Origin: Ralstonia sp. 25mfcol4.1
GTDB lineage: Bacteria > Pseudomonadota > Gammaproteobacteria > Burkholderiales > Burkholderiaceae
Assembly: GCF_900104095.1 (NCBI RefSeq)
Contig: NZ_FNJO01000001.1
Location: 610,799 to 674,798, forward strand
Direction: 5' to 3'
Length of the DNA: 64,000 nucleotides
This document shows, piece after piece, positions 9,083 through 18,236 of the stretch. The translations under genes and the position numbers were made by a program. The notes beneath the pieces were generated by a model, which was given only the letters and a program-made list of their open reading frames with translations, was not told where the DNA came from and searched no databases. Positions within the stretch are counted from its first letter, which is position 1. Every line of letters starts with the position of its first letter.

Positions 9083-10105
9083 TTGACTGACAACAACCTC
9101 GACCTGTTCGGCGACGCCCCGGCATCGCCGGACGCCCCGCCCCAGCCCGCCCCGGCCGGCCCTCCCGAAAAGAAGACGCCCGCTGGCAAGGTGGTCCAGC
9201 CCTGGACGCCCGATGCCGCGCTGACCGCGCTCGCCGGCCGGCTGCCGCCCAACCTGTATTTCGGCACCTCTTCGTGGTCGTACCCCGGCTGGCACGGCCT
9301 GGTCTACGACGGCCAGTACACGGAAAGCCTGCTGTCCCGCAAGGGCCTGCGGGCCTGCGGGCAGCATCCGCTGCTGCGCGCGGCGGGCATCGACCGCGGC
9401 TTCTATGGTCCGATTCCGCTGGCCGACTACCTGAGCTACGCGTCACAGGTGCCGGAAGGCTTCCGCTTCCTGGTCAAGGCCCCGGCCAGCGTGTGCGATG
9501 CCTGGCTGCGCGGGCCCGATGGCGCCGGGCGCCTGGCCAACGCGGCGTTCCTGGATGCGGAGATCGCGATCCGCGATTTCATCGTGCCGGCCACGGGCGG
9601 CCTCGGACAACGCTGCGGGCCGTTGCTGTTCCAGTTGTCGCCGCTGCAGAGCGTGGCCGACGACGGCCCGGCTTTCTTCGCGCGGCTCGACGCCTTCCTG
9701 GCCGCGCTGCCGCCGCTGGACCCCAGCCTGACCCCGCACGCCTGCTATGCCGTGGAAATGCGCGATCCGGCGCTGCTGACGCCGCGCTACATCCGCCTGC
9801 TGCGCGAACGCGGCGTGCGCTTCTGCCTGGCCGCGCGCGACCGCCTGCCGCCGGTATCGCGCCAGGCCCACGCGCAGACGCTGATGGACGACGGCGCCCC
9901 CGGGCCGCTGGTGCTGCGATGGATGCTGCGCGAGGGTCGCTCGTATGCGATGGCCGAACGGGCCTACATGCCATTCGACAAGCTCGTGGACCCCGACGAC
10001 CCCACGCGCGACGCCATCGCCGACGTGGTGGCGGGCACGCTGCGCGCCGGCCAGCCGGCCTACGTCATCGTCAGCAACAATGCCGAAGGATGCGCGCCGC
10101 GCTGA
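9083..10105 (+). CDS. DUF72 domain protein, C terminus altered by a frameshift
   Basis: 340 residues from a TTG start at 9083, 3 bp after cfa. The TIM-barrel-like DUF72 family is recognised from FGTSSWSYPGWHG, FRFLVKAP, YAVEMRDP and the near-terminal VSNNAEGCAP. The family normally continues after that last motif with an L-S-x-x-x-L-A helix. Here the frame stops, while the expected helix (LSIARLAEAI) is intact in another frame and ends at 10167. The sequence fits a 2-bp GC insertion near 10098-10103 that removes the last ~20 residues. It may still be functional. Biochemical function of the family is unknown. Confidence 0.75.
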   Translation: MTDNNLDLFGDAPASPDAPPQPAPAGPPEKKTPAGKVVQPWTPDAALTALAGRLPPNLYFGTSSWSYPGWHGLVYDGQYTESLLSRKGLRACGQHPLLRAAGIDRGFYGPIPLADYLSYASQVPEGFRFLVKAPASVCDAWLRGPDGAGRLANAAFLDAEIAIRDFIVPATGGLGQRCGPLLFQLSPLQSVADDGPAFFARLDAFLAALPPLDPSLTPHACYAVEMRDPALLTPRYIRLLRERGVRFCLAARDRLPPVSRQAHAQTLMDDGAPGPLVLRWMLREGRSYAMAERAYMPFDKLVDPDDPTRDAIADVVAGTLRAGQPAYVIVSNNAEGCAPR

Positions 10106-10163
10106 GCATCGCCCGGCTGGCCGAGGCCATTGCCAATCCACTCGAAAAAGCGGCCTTGCCGGC

Positions 10164-10706
10164 CTAGCGGCGCATCCGGTGCGAATAATCGCGCCGGAAC
10201 TGGGCCAGCTTGGGCGTGATCACAAACGCGCAGTAGCCCTGCGCCGGATGTTCCTGGTAGTAGTTCTGGTGGCTCATCTCGGCGCGCCAGTATGGCTGCT
10301 CGGGTTCGAGCTGCGTCACGATTGGCGCATCGAACACCTTGTTGGCCACGAGTTCGCCAATGACATACTCGGCCACGGCGCGCTGGGCCTCGGAATGGGT
10401 GAAGATGATCGAGCGGTACTGCGGGCCCACGTCGTTGCCCTGGCGATTGAGCTGCGTCGGATCATGGATCGAGAAGAAGATCTCCAGGATCTCGCGGAAT
10501 GTAATCGTGGCCGGGTCGAAGGTCACGCGCACCACTTCGGCATGGCCCGTGTCGCCCTCGCATACCTGGCGATAGGTGGGATTGTGGATATGGCCACCTG
10601 TGTAGCCCGACTCCACGGCACGCACGCCATCCACCTGCTGGAACACCGCCTCCAGGCACCAGAAACACCCGCCACCGAGCGTGGCAATCTCAAGTTCGTG
10701 ATCCAT
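10164..10706 (-). CDS. msrA: Peptide methionine-S-sulfoxide reductase MsrA
   Basis: 180 residues. The catalytic GCFWC motif (Cys14, Cys17) and GYTGGHIHNPTYRQVCEGDTGHAE are diagnostic. MsrA reduces the S-epimer of methionine sulfoxide, using thioredoxin for turnover. The C terminus (HQNYYQEHP.QGYC) is conserved. Its stop codon overlaps by CTAG with the ancestral stop of the frameshifted DUF72 gene (10165-10167), which suggests that the DUF72 gene once ended there. Confidence 0.95.
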   Translation of the reverse strand: MDHELEIATLGGGCFWCLEAVFQQVDGVRAVESGYTGGHIHNPTYRQVCEGDTGHAEVVRVTFDPATITFREILEIFFSIHDPTQLNRQGNDVGPQYRSIIFTHSEAQRAVAEYVIGELVANKVFDAPIVTQLEPEQPYWRAEMSHQNYYQEHPAQGYCAFVITPKLAQFRRDYSHRMRR

Positions 10707-11097
10707 CTGCTCGCTCCCTTTCCCGCGTTAAGGGGTTCGGATGCCGCGCCGGCTCTCGGGGCATCGATTTTCCAGCATAAGCAATGGCGCACGGAACTGC
10801 CGTTAAAAATGAAACAAGTGCAATCCGGTTGGCGTAAAGACCGCGTGATGTGTCGCAAAGGCCACGTCAGGGCGCAATGTCCGGAGTCCGCTACAATCGC
10901 ACCTGTACTGGCGCCTGCTGGCGCGCGCGACGACTCTGCGCTGGCACCCGCAAGTGCCGTCCGCCACGCGTTTCGGGCCCTGCAAGGTGTGTGCGCCAGG
11001 CCACCGAAATTGCCGCCCCCCAGGATTAGGTTGGGCGTGTTGAATGCGCGCCGGCCATCCCGATATGAAGATCATGGATTTGTGTGGAGCCCGAGAC
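10707..11097. other. Intergenic region between divergent msrA and flavin reductase genes
   Basis: 391 bp without a credible gene. A TACAAT hexamer at 10892-10897 could be the -10 of a plus-strand promoter about 200 bases before the flavin reductase start, but the -35 region is weak. No hairpin or repeat stands out. In-frame codons run upstream of 11098 but show no family similarity. Confidence 0.5.
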
Positions 11098-11688
11098 ATG
11101 GGCATGCCTGAGGCCGCCGCCCCTGCCCCCGAGGGCCGCAAGGCCGCCGCCCCCGATTTTGACAGCCGCCACTTCAAGCGCGCGCTGTCGCAGTTCGCCA
11201 CGGGTGTGACGGTAATCACCACGCGCGCCGCGGGCCACTCGCATGCCAACGGTGCGCCATTCGTCGGCATTACGGCCAGCTCGTTCAACTCGGTATCGCT
11301 CGATCCGCCCCTGGTGCTCTGGAGCATGGCCACGCGCGCCAACAGCCTGCCGATGTTCCGCGATGGCTCGCACTACATCATCAACGTGCTCTCCGCATCA
11401 CAACTGGACTTGTGCCAGCGGTTTGCCACGCTCAAGGGCGACCGTTTTGCCGGCGTCGACTATCGGTTGTCGGAGACCGGCCTGCCCATCCTGGCCAATG
11501 CCCTGGCCTGGTTCGAGTGCCACAACCGCAGCCGCTATGACGAAGGCGACCACGTGATCTTCGTCGGCGAGGTGGAACGCTGCGGCATTCTCGACGCTGG
11601 CGGCGAGCCGCTGGTGTTCCAGGGCGCGCAATTTTCCACGGTGTGCCCGCTCGACCCGCTCGATCAGATCGAGCCCCGCGAAGGCTAA
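11098..11688 (+). CDS. Flavin reductase domain protein
   Basis: 196 residues of the FMN-binding flavin reductase (RutF/HpaC) family. Motifs: FKRALSQFATGVTVITT near the N terminus, GITASSFNSVSLDPPLVLWS, and FAG.DYR followed by WFECHNRSRYDEGDHVIFVGEV. Such proteins reduce free FMN or FAD with NAD(P)H and often supply a two-component monooxygenase, but no oxygenase partner is adjacent. The start at 11098 is set by a GGAG site 8 bases upstream; in-frame ATGs at 11044 and 11065 are alternatives. It converges on kynR with 1 bp between stop codons. Confidence 0.87.
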   Translation: MGMPEAAAPAPEGRKAAAPDFDSRHFKRALSQFATGVTVITTRAAGHSHANGAPFVGITASSFNSVSLDPPLVLWSMATRANSLPMFRDGSHYIINVLSASQLDLCQRFATLKGDRFAGVDYRLSETGLPILANALAWFECHNRSRYDEGDHVIFVGEVERCGILDAGGEPLVFQGAQFSTVCPLDPLDQIEPREG

Positions 11689-11689
11689 A

Positions 11690-12178
11690 TCACGGCTTTG
11701 CGTCCTTGCTGTCCTTCAGGATCGCCAGCGGCGATCCGTCCGTCTTGATCCGCTGCAGGACGATGTTCGAGCGGATATCCATCACGCCGGGCGTGCGATA
11801 TAGCCGATTCACGATGAAATCGGAGTAGTGCTTCAGGTTGCGCGCCTGCACCCGCAGGATGTAGTTGCTGTCACCCGTGATCACATAGGCGGTCAGTACT
11901 TCCGGCCAGGTCTGCACTACGGCGTTGAACGTGTCGTGCCAGCCTTCCACGTCGTGCCGCATCGACACCTGCACGATGGCCTCGATCTCCAGCCCCAGCT
12001 GTTCGGCATCGAACCACGCCTTGTAGCCGCCAATCACCCCGTTTTCTTCCAGCAGCCGCACGCGACGCAAGCACGCAGATGGCGACAACGCCACACGGTC
12101 GGCCAGGTCCTGATTGCTGATGCGACCGTTCTCTTGCAGGGCCGCGAGGATGCGTAAATCAATCGGATCGAGGGTCAT
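11690..12178 (-). CDS. kynR: Lrp/AsnC family regulator of the kynurenine genes
   Basis: 162 residues. An N-terminal AsnC-type helix-turn-helix ([37 protein letters not shown]) is followed by the ligand-binding RAM domain (GYKAWFD..., [21 protein letters not shown]). The gene is divergent from kynBUA. An AsnC-type activator, KynR, in the same position controls kynBU in Pseudomonas in response to kynurenine, so that role is inferred here. The start at 12178 was chosen at the usual MTLDxIDLRIL; the frame continues 11 codons upstream. Confidence 0.85.
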   Translation of the reverse strand: MTLDPIDLRILAALQENGRISNQDLADRVALSPSACLRRVRLLEENGVIGGYKAWFDAEQLGLEIEAIVQVSMRHDVEGWHDTFNAVVQTWPEVLTAYVITGDSNYILRVQARNLKHYSDFIVNRLYRTPGVMDIRSNIVLQRIKTDGSPLAILKDSKDAKP

Positions 12179-12335
12179 TTCGAAGAATCCACGTATTTCT
12201 GTTCGATCCACACAATTTTATGCGAAAGATGCCGCGATCGACGGCCCATTTCGCAAGCCTCTTCTCGGCGCTTTTGACTATGATCCCCACACGCACCGCG
12301 TCTTCAGAAACGCGCCCCGGAGATTGCAAGTCACC

Positions 12336-12998
12336 ATGCCGAACGCCCCCACGAACGTACCCAGCAGCGCCACGCGCCAGATCTGGGATATCAGCCCGCC
12401 GGTGTCGAACGCCACGCCAGTCTGGCCCGGCGACACACCGTTCCGGCACGAACCCGCCTGGCAACTGGATGAACACTGTCCGGTCAACGTTGGCCGAATC
12501 ACGATGTCGCCGCACACCGGCGCCCATGCCGATGCGCCGCTGCACTACGCGGCCGACGGCGCGCCGATCGGCGATGTCCCGCTCGACGCCTACCTGGGCC
12601 CCTGCCGCGTGATCCACTGCATCGGCGCGGCGCCGCGCGTGGAGCCGCACCACGTCGAGTCGGCGCTGGCCGACGTACCGCCGCGCGTGCTGCTGCGGAC
12701 CTACCAGCAGGTGCCGCTGGGTGCCTGGGATTCGGCGTTCTGCGCCGTCGCGCCCGAAACCATCGCGCTGCTGGCCCGCCACGGCGTGAAGCTGATCGGC
12801 ATCGACACGCCGTCACTGGACCCCGAAACCTCCAAGACGATGGACGCCCACCACGCGGTGCGCGACCACCGGCTGGCCATTCTCGAAGGCATCGTGCTCG
12901 ACGACGTGCCGGCCGGCGACTACGAACTCATCGCGCTGCCGCTGCGCCTGGCCACGCTCGATGCGAGCCCGGTCCGCGCGGTGCTGCGCGCGCTCTGA
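12336..12998 (+). CDS. kynB: Kynurenine formamidase
   Basis: 220 residues. KynB hydrolyses N-formylkynurenine to kynurenine and formate. The metal-binding HTGAHADAP motif (His60, His64, Asp66) is that of the bacterial cyclase-like formamidases, and [20 protein letters not shown] is the typical N-terminal region. The ATG at 12336 has a GGAGA about 12 bases upstream. An open frame extends to 12114 but the added residues do not look like family sequence and would run into kynR. It is the first gene of kynB-kynU-kynA, with 29 bp to kynU. Confidence 0.95.
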   Translation: MPNAPTNVPSSATRQIWDISPPVSNATPVWPGDTPFRHEPAWQLDEHCPVNVGRITMSPHTGAHADAPLHYAADGAPIGDVPLDAYLGPCRVIHCIGAAPRVEPHHVESALADVPPRVLLRTYQQVPLGAWDSAFCAVAPETIALLARHGVKLIGIDTPSLDPETSKTMDAHHAVRDHRLAILEGIVLDDVPAGDYELIALPLRLATLDASPVRAVLRAL

Positions 12999-13027
12999 AT
13001 CCTTCCGAACCTCTGGACACTGAAAGC

Positions 13028-14284
13028 ATGACCAACCTGACACGTGAACGCTGCCAGGCGCTGGACCGGGACGACCCGCTCCGCGCGCTGCGCGAACAGT
13101 TTGCCCTGCCCGCCGGCGTGATCTACCTCGATGGCAACTCGCTGGGCGCCCGCCCGCGTGCCGCCGCGGCGCGTGCCGCCGAGGTGGTCAGCAGCGAATG
13201 GGGCGATGGCCTGATCCGCAGCTGGAATACCGCCGGCTGGTTCGACCTGCCGGGCCGGCTGGGCAACCGCCTGGCGCCGCTGATCGGCGCGGGCCACGAC
13301 GAGGTGGTGGTGACCGACACCACGTCGATCAACCTGTTCAAGGTGCTGGCCGCCGCGCTGCGCGTGCAGCAGCAGCGCGATCCGGCGCGCCGCGTGATCG
13401 TGTCCGAGGCCAGCAACTTCCCGACCGATCTCTATATCGCCCAGGGCCTGGCCGACCTGCTGCAGCAGGGCTACGAGGTACGCCTGGTGAACAGCCCCGA
13501 CGAGATCGACGCCGCCGTGGGCGCCGACACGGCCGTGCTGATGCTCACCCACGTGAACTACAAGACCGGCGAGATGCTCGACATGGCCGGCCTGACCGAA
13601 CTCGCGCATGCCCGCGGCGTGCTGACCGTGTGGGATCTGGCCCACTCGGCCGGCGCCGTGCCGGTGGACCTGACCGCCGCCCGCGCCGACTACGCCATCG
13701 GCTGCACGTACAAGTACCTGAACGGCGGCCCGGGGTCGCCGGCCTTCGTCTGGGTGGCGCCCGCACTACGCGATCAGTTCTGGCAACCGCTGTCGGGCTG
13801 GTGGGGCCACGGCGCGCCGTTTGCCATGTCGCCGCAGTACGCGCCCGCCGAGGGCATCGGCCGCTTCCTGTGCGGCACGCAGCCGGTCACGTCGCTGGCG
13901 ATGGTCGAATGCGGCCTGGACATCTTCGCCCAGACCAGCATGAGCGCGTTGCGCGCGAAGTCGCTCAAGCTGACCGACCTGTTTATCGAACTCGTCGAAT
14001 CACGATGCGCCACGCACCCGCTGACGCTGGTCACGCCGCGCGCGCATGCCCGGCGCGGCAGCCAGGTGAGCTTTGCGCATCCGGACGGTTACGCGCTGGT
14101 GGCCGCCCTGATCGAGCGCGGCGTGATCGGCGACTATCGCGAACCCGGCATTGCCCGCTTCGGCTTCACACCGCTTTACACGACCTTCACCGAAGTCTGG
14201 GACGCCGTGGAGATCATGCGCGACGTGCTGGACAGCGGCACCTATCGCGACCCCCGCTTTGCGGTGCGCACGGCGGTGACCTGA
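13028..14284 (+). CDS. kynU: Kynureninase
   Basis: 418 residues, a PLP enzyme that cleaves kynurenine to anthranilate and alanine. The PLP lysine is K229 in [24 protein letters not shown] near the N terminus and [14 protein letters not shown] are also typical. It is the middle gene of the kyn operon, with 12 bp to kynA. Anthranilate would then go to tryptophan re-synthesis, quinolones or an anthranilate-degrading route; none of those genes is in the window. Confidence 0.96.
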   Translation: MTNLTRERCQALDRDDPLRALREQFALPAGVIYLDGNSLGARPRAAAARAAEVVSSEWGDGLIRSWNTAGWFDLPGRLGNRLAPLIGAGHDEVVVTDTTSINLFKVLAAALRVQQQRDPARRVIVSEASNFPTDLYIAQGLADLLQQGYEVRLVNSPDEIDAAVGADTAVLMLTHVNYKTGEMLDMAGLTELAHARGVLTVWDLAHSAGAVPVDLTAARADYAIGCTYKYLNGGPGSPAFVWVAPALRDQFWQPLSGWWGHGAPFAMSPQYAPAEGIGRFLCGTQPVTSLAMVECGLDIFAQTSMSALRAKSLKLTDLFIELVESRCATHPLTLVTPRAHARRGSQVSFAHPDGYALVAALIERGVIGDYREPGIARFGFTPLYTTFTEVWDAVEIMRDVLDSGTYRDPRFAVRTAVT

Positions 14285-14296
14285 GCGGAGCACATC

Positions 14297-15187
14297 ATGA
14301 GTGAATTCAAGGGATGCCCGATGGGGCACGGCAGCCAGCCGGCCGAGGCGGCCGACGTGGCCGGCGCGGAAGGCTGGCATGGCGCGCAGATGGACTTCGC
14401 CCGCGACATGAGCTACGGCGACTACCTGGGCCTGGATCAGATCCTGAGCGCGCAGCACCCGCTGTCGCCGGACCACAACGAGATGCTGTTCATCGTCCAG
14501 CACCAGACCACCGAGTTGTGGATGAAGCTGATGCTGCACGAACTGCGCGCCGCCCGCGATGGGGTGAAGACCGACCAGCTGCGCCCGGCGTTCAAGATGC
14601 TGGCGCGCGTATCGCGCATCATGGATCAGCTGGTGCAGGCCTGGAACGTGCTGGCCACCATGACGCCGCCCGAATACTCGGCCATGCGCCCGTACCTGGG
14701 CGCGTCGTCGGGGTTCCAGTCGTACCAGTATCGCGAGATCGAGTTCATCCTGGGCAACAAGAACGCGGCCATGCTGCGGCCCCACGCGCACCGGACCGAA
14801 CATCTGGAACTGGTGGAAACGGCGCTGCATACGCCGTCGATGTACGACGAGGCGATCCGGCTGATGGCGCGGCGTGGGTTCCAGATCGACGCCGACGTGG
14901 TGGAACGCGACTGGACCCAGCCGACGCAGTACAACGCGTCAGTGGAGGCGGCCTGGCTGGAGGTGTATCGCAACCCGTCGGCGCACTGGGAACTCTACGA
15001 ACTGGGCGAAAAGTTCGTCGACCTGGAGGATGCCTTCCGCCAATGGCGATTCCGCCATGTGACCACGGTGGAGCGCGTGATCGGCTTCAAGCGCGGCACC
15101 GGCGGCACCGAAGGCGTCAGCTACCTGCGCCGGATGCTCGATGTCGTGCTGTTCCCCGAACTGTGGAAACTGCGGACGGATCTTTGA
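14297..15187 (+). CDS. kynA: Tryptophan 2,3-dioxygenase
   Basis: 296 residues. KynA is the haem enzyme that opens the indole ring of L-tryptophan with O2 to give N-formylkynurenine. Recognised from [37 protein letters not shown] and [20 protein letters not shown], and from the C-terminal [21 protein letters not shown] segment that carries the haem-ligand histidine. Length is normal. A short GGAG-type site precedes the start. Unlike the pathway order, the first enzyme is encoded last. Confidence 0.97.
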   Translation: MSEFKGCPMGHGSQPAEAADVAGAEGWHGAQMDFARDMSYGDYLGLDQILSAQHPLSPDHNEMLFIVQHQTTELWMKLMLHELRAARDGVKTDQLRPAFKMLARVSRIMDQLVQAWNVLATMTPPEYSAMRPYLGASSGFQSYQYREIEFILGNKNAAMLRPHAHRTEHLELVETALHTPSMYDEAIRLMARRGFQIDADVVERDWTQPTQYNASVEAAWLEVYRNPSAHWELYELGEKFVDLEDAFRQWRFRHVTTVERVIGFKRGTGGTEGVSYLRRMLDVVLFPELWKLRTDL

Positions 15188-15193
15188 CCGGCC

Positions 15194-15239
15194 GCCGGCT
15201 GCTCCACTCTCCCGCACACCGCGTGGCGGGAGAGCCGGC
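15194..15239. terminator. Hairpin between convergent kynA and the IclR gene
   Basis: CTCTCCCGC (15207-15215) pairs perfectly with GCGGGAGAG (15226-15234) over a 10-base loop, flanked by GCCGGCT and AGCCGGC arms that allow an alternative longer stem. There is no T-run, so terminator function is inferred from position between converging genes. Confidence 0.45.
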
Positions 15240-15251
15240 GCGAGTCATCTG

Positions 15252-16061
15252 CTATCGCCCCGCCGGATCCGACAGCCTGGCCCCCAGCGCCTGCAGCGCG
15301 GGCGCCAGCTTCTGGTGGAACGTCTCTTCGCTGACGGCCCCGTAGGACGCACTGCAGCTCAGCATGTGCAGATCCTTCTCACCCACCGGCTTGAACGCCA
15401 CCGCGCAGGCGTGAATGGCCGGGTGCCAGTCGCGGAACGACGCGGCGTACCCGTCGCGCTCGGCCTGCGCCAGCGCGGCCCGCATCGGGGCCTCCTGCTG
15501 CTTCCATTGTTCCGGATACGTCTGGGCGAACTCCGCCAGCACCTTGTCGCGCCGCGCCGCCGGCAGCGCGGCCAGGTAGGCCCGGCCCATCGAACTCGAC
15601 ACCAGCGACAGGCGCGATCCCACCCCCAGACCCAGCATCACGCCGGCATCGTTACGGATCGATTCCATGTAGATGACTTCCATGCGCTCGCGCTTGCCCA
15701 GCGACACCGACACCCCGTACGACTGCGCGAAGGCCAGCATGTGCGGCCGCGCCAGCGTCACCACGTCGGACGCCGACAGGTAGGAAAAACCCAGCGCCAG
15801 CACGCCGGCATCGAGCGCGTACTTGCCCAGGCTGTCGTCGTAGCGCAGGTAGCCTAGTTGCACCAGCGTGCCGGCCAGCCGGCTCACGGTCGCCTTCGGA
15901 AAGCCTGTGCGGCGCACGAAATCCTGGTTGCCCAGCATCGCCTCGCCAGTGCGGAAGCAGCGCAGCAGTTCCAGCCCCCGCGCCAGGGCCGTCACGAAAT
16001 TGGGGTCGCTCTCGCGTTCCTTCTGGACCGGCTCGGCGGCGGTGACAGCGGATGTGGCCAA
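15252..16061 (-). CDS. IclR family transcriptional regulator, probable regulator of gcdH
   Basis: 269 residues from a TTG start. An N-terminal winged helix (ALARGLELLRCF, RTGFPKATVSRLAGTLVQLGYL) is followed by the IclR effector domain (SVSLGKRERMEVIYMESI, SSSMGRAYLAALP). The TTG at 16061 is preferred because AGGAG lies 7 bases upstream on this strand; an ATG at 16106 lacks such a site. It is divergent from glutaryl-CoA dehydrogenase, and the gap contains a strong palindrome, so control of gcdH by a C5-dicarboxylate or glutaryl-type effector is inferred. Confidence 0.9.
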   Translation of the reverse strand: MATSAVTAAEPVQKERESDPNFVTALARGLELLRCFRTGEAMLGNQDFVRRTGFPKATVSRLAGTLVQLGYLRYDDSLGKYALDAGVLALGFSYLSASDVVTLARPHMLAFAQSYGVSVSLGKRERMEVIYMESIRNDAGVMLGLGVGSRLSLVSSSMGRAYLAALPAARRDKVLAEFAQTYPEQWKQQEAPMRAALAQAERDGYAASFRDWHPAIHACAVAFKPVGEKDLHMLSCSASYGAVSEETFHQKLAPALQALGARLSDPAGR

Positions 16062-16127
16062 GAGACAGCTCCTGTGGAAGTTGGTCGATTGCCGAACGCA
16101 AATCATCGGGGGCCGGATTTCCCCCTG

Positions 16128-16155
16128 TTGCAGCGCGAATCGGTTCAGCTATACT
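16128..16155 (+). promoter_or_regulatory. Sigma-70-type promoter of gcdH
   Basis: TTGCAG (16128-16133) and TATACT (16150-16155) are separated by 16 bp, giving a predicted start near 16162, about 100 bases before the gcdH ATG. The predicted start coincides with the left edge of the operator at 16163. Confidence 0.6.
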
Positions 16156-16162
16156 AGCTCAT

Positions 16163-16189
16163 CGGAACAAGGTTCCGCAATGCGGAACC
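16163..16189. promoter_or_regulatory. Palindromic operator, probable IclR-family site
   Basis: GGTTCCGCA (16171-16179) and TGCGGAACC (16181-16189) form a perfect 9-bp inverted repeat with one spacer base. A third half-site CGGAAC (16163-16168) forms a second palindrome with the left arm. Sites of the GTTCCGC/GCGGAAC type are bound by IclR-family proteins. The position from about +1 to +27 relative to the predicted gcdH promoter fits repression. Confidence 0.7.
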
Positions 16190-16260
16190 AAAACTTTTTG
16201 ATCGACCGGATCGAATGAAGGCGCAAGGCCTTCACCGCGCCACCAAAGAAGGAGACCTCC

Positions 16261-17454
16261 ATGGCTGCCAACGCCGAATTCCACTGGGCCGACCCCCTGC
16301 TGCTGGACCAGCAACTGACCGACGACGAGCGCATGATCCGTGACGCTTCGGCGGCCTATTGCCAGGACAAGCTCATGCCGCGCGTGCTGCAGTCGTTCCG
16401 CAACGAGAAGACCGACGTGGAGATCTTCCGCGAGATGGGCGAACTCGGCCTGCTTGGCCCGACCATCCCCGAACAGTACGGCGGCCCGGGCCTGAACTAC
16501 GTCAGCTACGGCCTGATCGCGCGTGAGGTGGAGCGTGTGGATTCGGGCTACCGCTCGATGATGAGCGTGCAGTCGTCGCTGGTCATGGTGCCGATCTACG
16601 AATTCGGCAGCGAAGCGCAGAAGCAGAAGTACCTGCCCAAGCTGGCCACCGGCGAATGGATCGGCTGCTTCGGCCTGACCGAGCCGAACCACGGCTCCGA
16701 CCCGGGCTCGATGGTCACCCGCGCCAGGAAAGTGGACGGCGGCTACGAACTGAGCGGCGCCAAGATGTGGATCACGAACTCGCCGATCGCCGACGTCTTC
16801 GTGGTGTGGGCCAAGCTGGCCGGTGAAGACGGCAAGGAAGACATCCGCGGCTTCATCCTGGAAAAGGGCTGGAAGGGCCTGAGCGCCCCGGCCATCCATG
16901 GCAAGGTGGGCCTGCGCACGTCGATCACCGGTGAAATCGTGCTGGATCAGGTGTTCGTGCCCGAAGAGAACATCATGCCGGGCGTGAAGGGCCTGAAGGG
17001 TCCGTTCACCTGCCTGAACTCGGCCCGTTACGGCATCGCCTGGGGCGCGCTGGGCGCCGCCGAATTCTGCTGGCACACCGCCCGCCAGTACACGCTGGAC
17101 CGCAAGCAGTTCGGCCGCCCGCTGGCGCAGACCCAGCTGGTTCAGAAGAAGCTGGCCGACATGCAGACCGAGATCACGCTGGGGCTGCAAGGCTGCCTGC
17201 GCCTGGGCCGCATGAAGGACGAAGGCACCGCCGCGGTGGAAATCACCTCGATCATGAAGCGCAATTCGTGCGGCAAGTCGCTGGATATCGCCCGGGTGGC
17301 GCGCGACATGCTGGGCGGCAACGGCATTTCGGACGAATTCGGCGTGATCCGCCACGTGGTGAACCTGGAAGTGGTGAACACCTACGAAGGCACGCACGAC
17401 ATCCACGCGCTGATCCTGGGCCGCGCCCAGACCGGCCTGCAGGCATTCTTCTGA
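16261..17454 (+). CDS. gcdH: Glutaryl-CoA dehydrogenase
   Basis: 397 residues, FAD acyl-CoA dehydrogenase fold. GcdH oxidises and decarboxylates glutaryl-CoA to crotonyl-CoA, passing electrons to ETF. Motifs: [57 protein letters not shown] and [16 protein letters not shown], with Glu376 at the position of the catalytic base. AAGGAGA precedes the ATG. It takes part in lysine and aromatic degradation. Although it lies beside the kyn genes, anthranilate-route tryptophan breakdown does not make glutaryl-CoA, so the proximity need not mean one pathway. Confidence 0.95.
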   Translation: MAANAEFHWADPLLLDQQLTDDERMIRDASAAYCQDKLMPRVLQSFRNEKTDVEIFREMGELGLLGPTIPEQYGGPGLNYVSYGLIAREVERVDSGYRSMMSVQSSLVMVPIYEFGSEAQKQKYLPKLATGEWIGCFGLTEPNHGSDPGSMVTRARKVDGGYELSGAKMWITNSPIADVFVVWAKLAGEDGKEDIRGFILEKGWKGLSAPAIHGKVGLRTSITGEIVLDQVFVPEENIMPGVKGLKGPFTCLNSARYGIAWGALGAAEFCWHTARQYTLDRKQFGRPLAQTQLVQKKLADMQTEITLGLQGCLRLGRMKDEGTAAVEITSIMKRNSCGKSLDIARVARDMLGGNGISDEFGVIRHVVNLEVVNTYEGTHDIHALILGRAQTGLQAFF

Positions 17455-17466
17455 TCGTCCGGACGT

Positions 17467-17492
17467 AAAAAAGCCCGGCTGGAAAGCCGGGC
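17467..17492 (-). terminator. Intrinsic terminator for the minus-strand peroxiredoxin gene
   Basis: GCCCGGCT (17473-17480) pairs with AGCCGGGC (17485-17492) over a 4-base loop. On the minus strand the stem is followed by six T (17472-17467). Confidence 0.75.
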
Positions 17493-17560
17493 AGAAGCAC
17501 ACTACCAAGGAGACGACGGGCACGACCCCGCCGTTTTACGACATCGGTAAAGCAGTACTG

Positions 17561-17597
17561 AGCCGGGCCGGGAACCAACCCCGCGCCCGGCTTTTTC
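17561..17597 (+). terminator. Intrinsic terminator for gcdH
   Basis: AGCCGGGC (17561-17568) pairs with GCCCGGCT (17585-17592), followed by TTTTT. The arms are identical to those of the opposing terminator about 90 bp upstream. Confidence 0.7.
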
Positions 17598-18236
17598 TCA
17601 CTTGTTCGGTTGCGGCGTCAGGCGCAGGTACGGACGCACCGCCTTGTAGCCCTTCGGGAATTTCTGGCGGATCACCTCTTCGTCCTTCAGCGACGGCACG
17701 ATGACCACGTCGTCACCATCCTGCCAGTTGCCCGGCGTGGCCACGCTGTGGTGATCGGTCAGTTGCAGCGAATCGATGACGCGCAGGATTTCATTGAAAT
17801 TTCTACCTGTGCTTGCAGGATAGGTAATGATCAGGCGGACCTTCTTCTTCGGGTCGATCACGAACAGCGAACGCACGGTCAGCGTCTCATTCGCATTCGG
17901 ATGGATCATGTCGTAGAGCTCGGATACCTTGCGGTCGCTGTCGGCCAGGATCGGGAAATTGACCGAGGTGGACTGGGTGTCGTTGATATCCTGGATCCAG
18001 CCCTTGTGCGACTCCACGCTGTCCACGGACAGGGCGATGGCCTTCACGTTGCGCCTGGCAAACTCTTCCTTCAGCTTGGCGGTCAGGCCCAGTTCCGTCG
18101 TGCACACCGGGGTGTAGTCGGCCGGGTGCGAGAACAGGACGCCCCAGCCTTCGCCCAGCCAGTCGTGAAAGCGGATGCGGCCCTCGCTCGATTCTTGCTC
18201 GAAGTCCGGTGCGATATCGCCAAGACGCAGTGCCAT
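17598..18236 (-). CDS. 1-Cys peroxiredoxin (Prx6/AhpC-TSA family)
   Basis: 212 residues. The peroxidatic cysteine is Cys45 in HPADYTPVCTTE, the signature of Prx6-type enzymes, which reduce H2O2 and organic hydroperoxides. The long C-terminal domain (NFNEILRVIDSLQLTD, GDDVVIVPS, FPKGYKAVRPYLRLTPQP) distinguishes it from AhpC; no resolving cysteine is seen. GGAGG lies 8 bases before the ATG. It is convergent with gcdH, with a back-to-back terminator pair between. Confidence 0.93.
   Translation of the reverse strand: MALRLGDIAPDFEQESSEGRIRFHDWLGEGWGVLFSHPADYTPVCTTELGLTAKLKEEFARRNVKAIALSVDSVESHKGWIQDINDTQSTSVNFPILADSDRKVSELYDMIHPNANETLTVRSLFVIDPKKKVRLIITYPASTGRNFNEILRVIDSLQLTDHHSVATPGNWQDGDDVVIVPSLKDEEVIRQKFPKGYKAVRPYLRLTPQPNK

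Noticed and set aside
16159..17523. A 454-residue open frame antisense to gcdH
   Set aside because: The plus-strand glutaryl-CoA dehydrogenase is unmistakable; the antisense product is Ala/His/Val-rich without motifs.
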